From Mucilaginibacter ginkgonis (GTDB lineage Bacteria; Bacteroidota; Bacteroidia; Sphingobacteriales; Sphingobacteriaceae): a stretch of 64,000 bases of DNA. The stretch covers positions 682,001-746,000 of the forward strand of contig NZ_CP066775.1 of the NCBI RefSeq assembly GCF_009754905.2, given 5' to 3'. Positions 1-6,882 of this stretch are shown one piece after another; the first letter of the stretch is position 1; every line of letters starts with the position of its first letter. The notes beneath the pieces are model-generated. The model saw only the letters and a list, made by a program, of their open reading frames with translations, ran no database searches and was not told where the DNA came from. The position numbers and the translations under genes were made by a program.

Positions 1-75
1 ACTTTTTGGGTTAAAATTCGCGGACCTGTGACACTGACATACTTATGCACCCTTGATAAACAGGGCGTTACATCG

Positions 76-138
76 CTGACAAAATTCTGTCAGATACTAA
101 TAAGTAGGTATTTATAGAGAAAGTGTAACATGTGACAC
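76..138 (+). repeat. 63-bp interspersed element, copy 1
   Basis: Lies just past the 3' end of the exporter gene. It has three parts: a hairpin CTGACA-N6-TGTCAG (76-93), an ATAC/GTAT-flanked core around AATAAGTA (94-112), and a near-palindrome GTGTAACATGTGACAC (123-138) made of two abutting TGTnACA units. A second copy of exactly the same length lies in opposite orientation at 10982-11044; a hand alignment gives 51 of 63 identical. Each module looks like a protein-binding site or small hairpin, but the function is unknown. Confidence 0.6.
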
Positions 139-182
139 CCGCGCCTCAACTGACGGATCAGCAGTTTCTTAAACCTCTAAAC

Positions 183-2678
183 TCATTTTTTGGTTGCAGT
201 CGCCTTGTCTGCTATAACTTTACCCGCGGCCTTTTTAACAGTTGCATCTTTGGTCTTTTTGATGACGTCCTTCCGGCTTTCGTCAGCATCCGGTGCAACC
301 CTTGATTTTGCTCCCTTTTTGCTTACCGCGGCACTATCCCGCTCAACAGCAGCATGGCTTTGCTCAAAAGACTGCTCGGCTTCTTTGGCCATTTCATAAA
401 TGCGCTTCTCTGAAGGGAATTGCTTTTGCCACATGTTATAGTAGTAACCCTTTTTCTTCAACAACTCATCATGTGTGCCTTCTTCTACCAGTTTGCCGAT
501 GTGGAGCGCGGATATTTTATCGGCATTCATCACGGTGCTTAGGCGGTGAGCAATGATGATGATGGTCTTTTGTTTTTCGCGAAGCAACGCTATGGCATTT
601 TGAACGTGTTGCTCAGACTCCGAGTCGAGGGATGACGTGGCCTCATCAAGGATCAGTATTTCGGGGTCGCGGTATAACGCACGTGCTATGGCCAAACGCT
701 GCCGTTGCCCGCCGGATAAACTTGTGCCGTTCTCCCCCAAAAATGTATTGAACCCGTTTGGCAGCCGCTCTATAAAATCTGTTATCTGCAGCTCGCTGCA
801 TATCTGTACCACACGGCGCATATCAGGTTCCAATTCGCCAACGGCAATATTTTCGGTAACGTTGCCCGCGAATAGGTGAACATCCTGGGGTACTACACTC
901 ACTATTTTCCGAAGGCTTTCGTTGGTGATGTATTTGATGTCAAAGTCGCCAATAAATATCGACCCCGACATTAGCGGATAGATATTCTGCATCAGCGACA
1001 GAAGGGTAGTTTTACCGGAACCGCTCTCACCAACAATCGCGGTAATTTGTCCTTTCTTAATTTCAAGGTCTAATCCCTCAAATACATTGGCACGGGTGCC
1101 GTATCTGAAGTGAACATCTTTAAAGTGGATATCCCCAACCATATCAGGTGTCATCTCTGCGCGGTTTTCAACCGACTCCTGCTCCAGGTCCATGATCTCG
1201 AACAAACGATCGGCAGCGATCCTGGCATCCTGTAAAGTTTTATTCATACCAATGAGCCCGGCCACCGGTGCCATAAAATAACCAATGATGGAATAAAAGG
1301 AGAGGAGCTCGCCCGGGGTGATGATCTTGTTCAATACAAATAAAGAACCGGACCATAGTAGTATCACTGTAAAACTGCTGGATATTAAGGTACTGCCATT
1401 GCCTATCCACAAACTGTTTGTGGCCGAGCGGTAAATGGTTTGCAGCATTTGGATGAAGCGCGTTTCGGTTTTAAAATTAGCATAGCTTTCTAATCCAAAG
1501 CGCTTAATAGTTGGGATGGCATTAACAGATTCTACCAGTTGTGTTTGCAGGTCTGCAGCGTTTTCCATCAGCTTACGCTGGGTAAGCCTGTTCACTTTGT
1601 TTGAGAAGTAATAAATAACCCCAAACAGCGGGACTATCGTGAGCATGATGATAGCCAGTTTCCAGTAATAACTGAACATCAGCATAAAAGAAAAGATCAG
1701 GATAAAGATATTCACCGCGAAGGTTACCAGAACCTCATTTATAAACAGCCTGATCTTTACCGCGTCATTTATCCGCGAGATGATCTCGCCCACTCGCATG
1801 CTGTCGAAAAATTGTTGCGGCAGGCGCAGCAAGTGTTTGTAGTAGCCTAATATCAAACGCGCATCAATCTGCTGGCCTGTTTTCAGCGTAATCAGCGTCC
1901 GCGCGTGGTTAATAAAGATCTGCAGGAAGATGATCACTACCATTGTTAAACCCATCAGGTTTAGCAGGTTGCGGTTGTCCTCCGGCAATACGTGGTCGAT
2001 AATATTTTGCAGGAATATGGATGTTGCCAGGCCCAATATGGTATACACAACGGCCCCCAACAACACTTGCAACAGCATTGATTTGTGCGGCTTCAGCAAG
2101 AACATGAACCTGCGCTCGACAGATACTTTTGTGTCACCGGTAACAAAGTCTTCGCTGGGCGCTATCAGTATAAGTACACCTGTCCAGATTTGGGCGAACT
2201 CCTCGTGCGGCATCTGGTGCATTTGTCCGTCGCCCGGGTCCATAATTTCTATGTAATCTTTTGTGTACTTATAGATCACTACATAGTGCTGTAACTGCTC
2301 TCGCAGGATCACGTGTGCTATAGTGGGCACCGGTACATCCTTCAGGTTTTTGACATCACCTTTAACTCCTTTTGCAGAAAAACCCAATTTATTGGCTGCT
2401 TCTAAAAGCCCCAACACATTAGTGCCCTTCTTATCTGTAGAAGCATACTGCCTTATGCGGGCAATAGGCACATTGAGATTATAAAACGAAGAAACGGAAG
2501 CCAGACACGCGGCACCGCAGTCCATTATATCATGCTGCTGTATCTTAATGCTTTCGAGCCGACGTTTGTTAGCAATAGCATTTTTCCACTTGAGGTAGTA
2601 GGCAGATTCTGTTATGCCGGTGCTTACTTTCTCATACAGGGCTGTTACTTTGTTCCAAAAGCTGTCGAAGTTTGCCAT
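183..2678 (-). CDS. C39-peptidase ABC exporter (PCAT)
   Basis: Inner-membrane ABC exporter that should cleave double-glycine leaders and export the mature peptides using ATP. A C39 peptidase domain spans about residues 44-175, with candidate triad C54 (DCGAAC), H131 (QHYVV) and D147 (DPGDG). The transmembrane domain covers about 195-490. The nucleotide-binding domain (about 515-745) has Walker A GESGSGKTT, signature LSGGQRQR, Walker B ILILDEATSSLD and H-loop IIAHRLS. The last 70 or so residues form a Lys/Ala-rich tail not usual for the family. The gene follows the HlyD-like gene by 9 bp and four GG-leader peptide genes on the same strand, which supplies the probable substrates. All key catalytic residues are present. 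Closely related bacteriocin and RiPP exporters have the same architecture; the substrates here are not a known class. Confidence 0.93.
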   Translation of the reverse strand: MANFDSFWNKVTALYEKVSTGITESAYYLKWKNAIANKRRLESIKIQQHDIMDCGAACLASVSSFYNLNVPIARIRQYASTDKKGTNVLGLLEAANKLGFSAKGVKGDVKNLKDVPVPTIAHVILREQLQHYVVIYKYTKDYIEIMDPGDGQMHQMPHEEFAQIWTGVLILIAPSEDFVTGDTKVSVERRFMFLLKPHKSMLLQVLLGAVVYTILGLATSIFLQNIIDHVLPEDNRNLLNLMGLTMVVIIFLQIFINHARTLITLKTGQQIDARLILGYYKHLLRLPQQFFDSMRVGEIISRINDAVKIRLFINEVLVTFAVNIFILIFSFMLMFSYYWKLAIIMLTIVPLFGVIYYFSNKVNRLTQRKLMENAADLQTQLVESVNAIPTIKRFGLESYANFKTETRFIQMLQTIYRSATNSLWIGNGSTLISSSFTVILLWSGSLFVLNKIITPGELLSFYSIIGYFMAPVAGLIGMNKTLQDARIAADRLFEIMDLEQESVENRAEMTPDMVGDIHFKDVHFRYGTRANVFEGLDLEIKKGQITAIVGESGSGKTTLLSLMQNIYPLMSGSIFIGDFDIKYITNESLRKIVSVVPQDVHLFAGNVTENIAVGELEPDMRRVVQICSELQITDFIERLPNGFNTFLGENGTSLSGGQRQRLAIARALYRDPEILILDEATSSLDSESEQHVQNAIALLREKQKTIIIIAHRLSTVMNADKISALHIGKLVEEGTHDELLKKKGYYYNMWQKQFPSEKRIYEMAKEAEQSFEQSHAAVERDSAAVSKKGAKSRVAPDADESRKDVIKKTKDATVKKAAGKVIADKATATKK

Positions 2679-2687
2679 AGGTGTAGG

Positions 2688-3902
2688 TTAAGAGTTGTTA
2701 GATGTGTTGGAAGTTTCGACAGTTGTTTTCAGTTTATTCGGATTGAGCCAGTTGTCTACCTTATCATACAGAAGCTGGAAGAGAGTACGGCGGGTTACGT
2801 AAAAGTTAGCTTGTAAACTCATCCCTTTTTTTAGCCGGCCCACATACCCGTTCTTAAGTTTTAGCTTATCATCATCCAGTTTGCATCTTACCTTAAAATA
2901 GGGCGGCTGACCTTCAACCACATAAATATCGTTAGAGATAGAGGTTACCTTACCCGACAGCATTCCCCATTGATTGTAATTGTAGGCATCGATCTGAAAG
3001 TTGGTTTTAGTGTCTGATCTTAAAAGGCCAATGTCTTTAGGCAAAACATACACCTCGGCAATAAGGCCGGTCTCCGGCGATATTTCGGCCACAATTTCGT
3101 TGGCGGCGATCACGCTGCCCGGCTCAATACCTTTGACATTTTGTAGCGTACCTGAAACGGGCGCCCTTAAAGTATAGTAATCTTTCTCTTCTTTTACCGA
3201 CTGACCGGTCGACTGGATATCGCGCATTTTAACATTCAGATCATTTAAGGCAGCCTGCCATTTAGTGCCCTGCCCGTCAATCACCAATTGCCGGTCATTT
3301 AGCGCGTTGCGATAAGTAAGGTTGGCATTGTCATACTCGGCGGCTGATACCGCGCGGGTTTTTAAAAGGTAACTGTACCGGTTGTAGTTCTTCTGGGCTA
3401 CATCAAGCACAGAACCTGCATTGCGTAATTGCTGCAAGAACAGCACATATTGCTGGCTATACAACTCTGATTTTAAGTTTAAATGTTGCGACCAGTTTTT
3501 TGACTTTATAAGTTGCGTAAGTGACTGAAGATCGGCCAGCTGAGCCTTATATTCTTCTTCCTGGTTGGTTACAACCAGGCTTTTCTGGGCAATAGCATCG
3601 GCTTTAAGTACCACCAGGACCTGACCCTTTTTAACGTGCATATTTTCTTTAAGAAAACTGGAATCAACTTTGGCAGATACCAAAGTTTTTACCTCATTAT
3701 GCTCAAAAGGTGATTTTATAACTCCCGCGCTTTTTATATTGACGTTTATCTTGATAAAAAACATGGAAAATAACGCCAACAGGGTAAATCCCAAAACTAT
3801 GCGGTATATGAGCGTAGTGCTGGGGTCATACTTATGGAAATGATATTCCGTTGTGAGCGCCATAAAATCGGCCGGGAATAGTTCTGCGTCTGTTTTTTCC
3901 AT
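2688..3902 (-). CDS. HlyD-family periplasmic adaptor protein
   Basis: Membrane fusion protein expected to link the C39 ABC exporter to an outer-membrane channel. One N-terminal transmembrane helix lies at about residues 29-50 (IVLGFTLLALFSMFFI). A split lipoyl/barrel-sandwich region follows (about 60-105 and 245-285, with RAPVSGTLQNV), separated by a long coiled-coil hairpin (about 110-235), and then a beta-barrel region. At 404 residues it has the usual length of HlyD/EmrA-type adaptors. It sits between the peptide genes and the exporter in one apparent operon. No TolC-like gene is present in the window, so the outer-membrane channel must be encoded elsewhere. Confidence 0.9.
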   Translation of the reverse strand: MEKTDAELFPADFMALTTEYHFHKYDPSTTLIYRIVLGFTLLALFSMFFIKINVNIKSAGVIKSPFEHNEVKTLVSAKVDSSFLKENMHVKKGQVLVVLKADAIAQKSLVVTNQEEEYKAQLADLQSLTQLIKSKNWSQHLNLKSELYSQQYVLFLQQLRNAGSVLDVAQKNYNRYSYLLKTRAVSAAEYDNANLTYRNALNDRQLVIDGQGTKWQAALNDLNVKMRDIQSTGQSVKEEKDYYTLRAPVSGTLQNVKGIEPGSVIAANEIVAEISPETGLIAEVYVLPKDIGLLRSDTKTNFQIDAYNYNQWGMLSGKVTSISNDIYVVEGQPPYFKVRCKLDDDKLKLKNGYVGRLKKGMSLQANFYVTRRTLFQLLYDKVDNWLNPNKLKTTVETSNTSNNS

Positions 3903-4007
3903 CGTTATTAGTGTGTTTTGTTACAACCGTTTTTGCCCAAAAATGTGTGTTTACAAAAAATGGGATGCAAAAAGTCATCCCATTCTTATCTATATGTTGT
4001 GTTGCTG

Positions 4008-4223
4008 TTAGTCTGTGTTCAGGTTCAGTATGTCAAGGTTTACATGAGTATCCTTGCCAATTTCTGTTGTAGAGCTGTAGCTTTTGTCGCCCTGGCTCCA
4101 CTGATAGTTAAGGGTCAGGATAGATCCTGTGCCTAAATCAATTCCAACGCCGCTAGACATCGCGTCGTTACTACCGCCGTTGATCTCTGTTAATTCTTGT
4201 GAATTTAGTTTGCGCGCTTTCAT
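4008..4223 (-). CDS. GG-leader exported peptide, divergent paralog
   Basis: A 71-residue peptide precursor. The start at MKARKLN gives a 17-residue leader ending in INGG, exactly the leader length of the three neighbouring paralogs, so I prefer it to the in-frame ATG seven codons upstream. The predicted mature part (after GG) has a SQGDKSYSSTTEIG stretch that matches the SSQDGDES...SSST.(V/I)G block of its neighbours but is otherwise different, with aromatic residues (NYQW) and an Asp/Asn-rich tail. It has no cysteine. It is the last peptide gene before the HlyD gene. Function unknown; bacteriocin, signalling peptide and adhesive filament subunit are all possible. Confidence 0.75.
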   Translation of the reverse strand: MKARKLNSQELTEINGGSNDAMSSGVGIDLGTGSILTLNYQWSQGDKSYSSTTEIGKDTHVNLDILNLNTD

Positions 4224-4274
4224 AGTATTATATTTAAAAAGCAACGGAGGCGATGCCCCCGTTGCTTACTTTAA

Positions 4275-4508
4275 TTATTGTGTTACTTTTTTGGCAATGC
4301 CTGCTGCATCTAAATTGATGCCGTTGCCAATAGAAGTTGATGATGAATTGCTTTCATCGCCATCCTGGCTTGAGTTAGAGCTTGACAACAAGTTGTCGAT
4401 GCCTAATGATCCGCCCAATGCGCTATCGCTTGATGAGTCGTTACCTCCTAACAGTGATCCACCGTTAGTTTCTTTAGCCTCTTCCTGGCTTAATTTTTTA
4501 GTTTCCAT
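4275..4508 (-). CDS. GG-leader exported peptide, paralog
   Basis: A 77-residue precursor with leader METKKLSQEEAKETNGG (17 residues), the classic double-glycine type cut by C39 peptidases. The predicted mature peptide is 60 residues, very rich in Ser, Gly, Asn and Asp, without cysteine or aromatic residues, and contains the shared block SSQDGDESNSSSTS followed by IGNGI. It keeps several small GG pairs after the leader (LLGGND, ALGGSL). It is tandemly duplicated with the genes at 4579-4815 and 4924-5157, including part of the upstream region. I do not recognise the mature peptide as a member of a named bacteriocin class. Confidence 0.8.
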   Translation of the reverse strand: METKKLSQEEAKETNGGSLLGGNDSSSDSALGGSLGIDNLLSSSNSSQDGDESNSSSTSIGNGINLDAAGIAKKVTQ

Positions 4509-4578
4509 GGTAGTATAATTTTAGTTTACAATTTTGCCTACTCTGTTTCAGGTTTTCGGCGTGGCCTGTTTTACTTTA

Positions 4579-4815
4579 TTAATTACTGGTTAATTTGCTG
4601 GTAATGCTTGACAGGTTTGCACCAATGCCGTTACCTACAGAAGTTGATGATGAGCTGCTTTCGTCGCCGTCCTGGCTTGAGCTTGATGTTGACAACAGGT
4701 TACCGATACCTACAGAACCGCCCAATGCGCTTTGGCTTGATGAATCATCGCCACCTAAAATTGAACCGCCGTTTGTTTCTTTTAACTCTTTCTCGCTTAA
4801 TTTTTGAGTTTTCAT
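4579..4815 (-). CDS. GG-leader exported peptide, paralog
   Basis: A 78-residue precursor. I start it at MKTQKLSEKELKETNGG because this gives the same 17-residue leader as its neighbours; a longer open frame upstream (to 4896) would put 27 extra residues before the leader and crosses the conserved upstream box. The mature part, beginning SILGGDDSSSQSALGG, is Ser/Gly/Asp-rich and cysteine-free, with the common block SSQDGDESSSSSTSVGNGI. It ends in a slightly more polar SKLTSN tail. Third paralog of the cluster counted from the exporter. Confidence 0.8.
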   Translation of the reverse strand: MKTQKLSEKELKETNGGSILGGDDSSSQSALGGSVGIGNLLSTSSSSQDGDESSSSSTSVGNGIGANLSSITSKLTSN

Positions 4816-4923
4816 GGTAGAAAATTTATTTGTTATGTGCATACTCTGTAAGGTTTTCTGCGTCCCCTGTTTTGTTGCTAAAAAAAGCGGCGGCATTTTG
4901 CCGCCGCGATGCTAATTGTTTAA

Positions 4924-5157
4924 TTAGCTGGTTACTTTGTTGAAGATACCAGCTAAGTCTAAACTGATACCGTTACCTACTGAAGTTGATGATGAGTTGC
5001 TCTCGTCACCGTCCTGGCTTGAGTTTGATGTAGACAATAAATTGCCTATCGACAATGCCCCGCCAAAAGCGTTTTGACTTGATGAATCATTTCCACCGAA
5101 AAGGCTACCGCCGTTTACAGCTTTCAATTCTTGCTCATTCAATTCTTGCATTTTCAT
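4924..5157 (-). CDS. GG-leader exported peptide, first gene of cassette
   Basis: A 77-residue precursor with leader MKMQELNEQELKAVNGG. An ATG three codons upstream (MNT) is possible, but the shorter start makes the leader exactly 17 residues as in all paralogs. The mature peptide begins SLFGGNDSSSQNAFGG and contains SSQDGDESNSSSTSVGNGI, then DLAGIFNKVTS. Being the most upstream gene on the minus strand, it is likely the first gene of the operon peptide-peptide-peptide-peptide-HlyD-ABC. I found no convincing TAnnTTTG promoter box upstream. Confidence 0.8.
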   Translation of the reverse strand: MKMQELNEQELKAVNGGSLFGGNDSSSQNAFGGALSIGNLLSTSNSSQDGDESNSSSTSVGNGISLDLAGIFNKVTS

Positions 5158-5214
5158 GGTATTCATTATTAGTTTCGCCTACTCTGTTTGTAAGGTTTTC
5201 GGCAACTCCTTATT

Positions 5215-5752
5215 ATTTAACCTGATAAATATTTTCTATCAAGTTAACATTGCCAACATAACCGAAACCGTGCCATAAAAATTTAACCTTTGTTTTAATT
5301 TAAAACCCTGATGTGTAACATACAACTTTACGCTATGCGAAACTTGAAACCGAACATGGCGGGATTTCGTGTCAAAAATTAGAATGTTGGTTTCGACGCA
5401 ATGAGGCTATCAAGGCGCGCAGAAAACTTGAAGACTTTTGTTAAAGAAAATTCAATAATTAATTCTTAAACGGAGTGAAAAATCTGTATCTCATGTTAAG
5501 CAACCCTTGTGAGGATAGTTAAATACACATCTAAGAATGTTTGGTGAACAAAAGATAAAGGTAAAGTCCAAGATAATGTACAGGCTTGCGAGCTTGCGAG
5601 GATGCACTTTACTGCTCCACCTTACTTAATTATATAGACTTTCAGATACCGGAATACGTTTTAGAAAAATGTATAAAATTATCACAGCGTTTTAGCGATT
5701 TTTTATTTCCTTAGTGTGCAGGCAGGAAACTGCCGCATCACCAATACAATCT
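5215..5752. other. Intergenic region, no gene seen
   Basis: About 540 bp between the peptide operon and the glycosidase gene, which are divergently transcribed. It should hold both promoters, but no clear TAnnTTTG box is visible on either strand. A short tandem GCTTGCGA repeat occurs near 5584-5600. No open frame has a recognisable product. Confidence 0.6.
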
Positions 5753-6821
5753 ATGAGAATCCTGAGAAATACTTTTTTGCTTGCTGCAGCAGTAACGCTG
5801 GCAATAACCGTATCAGCACAAACAAAACCAACAGCAGTATGGCCGGCCGCTAAGGCAAACGCCTGGTACGCTAAATACAAGTGGATGAGCGGCAGCGATT
5901 TCATTCCCAGCACAGCCATCAACCAGTTAGAGATGTGGCAGGCCGCAACCTTTGATCCGCAAACCATTGACCGCGAGTTAGGCTGGGCCGAAGGCATTGG
6001 CTTTAATACCATGCGTGTGTTTTTGCACAGTGTGGCTTATACCGAAGATCCTAAAGGATTTAAAGATCGCGTGGGCAAATACCTGGCCATTGCTGATAAG
6101 CACCACATTAAAACCATTTTCGTTTTTTTTTGATGATTGCTGGAACAATGACCCGAAGCCTGGTATACAGCCCGCGCCCAAGACAGGTATCCATAATTCG
6201 GGCTGGGTGCAAGACCCGGGTACGCATGTGAACTTGCCGGCACACTATCCTGTATTAGAAAGATATGTAAAGGATGTGGTTGCCACTTTCGCGCATGACA
6301 AGCGCATACTGCTTTGGGACCTGTACAATGAGCCGGGCAATTCAAACAAAAAGGAGTCTTCTTTGCCCTTGCTGGCAAAAACCTTTGAGTGGGCAAGATC
6401 TTCACACCCGGACCAGCCGCTATCTGCAGGGTTATGGGATTGGAGTTTTGAGAAGCTAAACGCCTTCCAGGTCGCCAATTCAGACGTTATTACTTATCAT
6501 GATTATGAAGAGCCAAACTGGCACCTGCGTGTTATACAAATGCTTAAGGCAAACGGCAAGCCGCTTATTTGCACAGAATATATGGCACGCCCGCGTGGCA
6601 GCCGTTTCGATAATGTGATGCCGATGCTTAAAGAGCAACATGTAGGCGCCATCAACTGGGGGCTTGTTGCCGGTAAAACTAATACCATGTACGCCTGGGA
6701 TACTCCTATAGCAAGCGGCGAAGAGCCTAAGCTTTGGTTCCACGAAGTGTTCCGTAAAGATGGCACGCCTTACAAGCAAGAAGAAACAGACCTCATCAAA
6801 AAGTTAAACGGCGTTAAGTAA
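5753..6821 (+). pseudogene. GH5-like glycoside hydrolase, frameshifted
   Basis: Exported glycosidase of the GH5/clan GH-A type, of the kind often labelled 1,4-beta-xylanase or cellulase-like in Bacteroidota. It starts MRILRNTFLL with a signal peptide ending near SAQ. The frame stops in a run of nine T at 6123-6131 (TGA at 6131-6133). Removing one T restores a continuous 355-residue protein (FVFF-DDCWNNDP). The second part carries both expected catalytic glutamates: WDLYNEPG (acid/base) and PLICTEYMARP (nucleophile). Everything else looks intact, so this is a single-base homopolymer lesion: sequencing error, a reversible phase-variable tract, or a recent pseudogene. The substrate cannot be told from the sequence. 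Confidence 0.8.
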
Positions 6822-6864
6822 GCTGTCCGCGCAGAGTTAATGATACAGAGTTTATCCAAAATCT

Positions 6865-6882
6865 AAGGGCACTTTTGCCCTT
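6865..6882 (+). promoter_or_regulatory. Hairpin abutting start codon
   Basis: AAGGGCA-CTTT-TGCCCTT is a perfect 7-bp stem with a 4-nt loop, ending directly before the ATG at 6883. It could be a weak terminator for the upstream glycosidase or could mask the initiation region of the barrel protein gene. Confidence 0.45.

Larger units (their letters stand above)
4535..5214 (-). promoter_or_regulatory. Conserved upstream box before three peptide genes
   Basis: Three similar segments of about 36-38 bp occur 20-27 bp upstream of the start codons of the three closest paralogs: 4535-4573, 4839-4874 and 5177-5214. On the plus strand they share TACTCTGT, then GGTTTTC, then (in two of three) a CCTGTTTT end. 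They show that the duplication unit included the 5' untranslated region, and they may hold a translation or promoter signal. Confidence 0.5.

Noticed and set aside
4008..5157. Lanthipeptide or other modified RiPP class for the GG peptides
   Set aside because: The mature parts have no cysteine, and no modification enzyme (LanM, radical SAM, YcaO) is present in the window.
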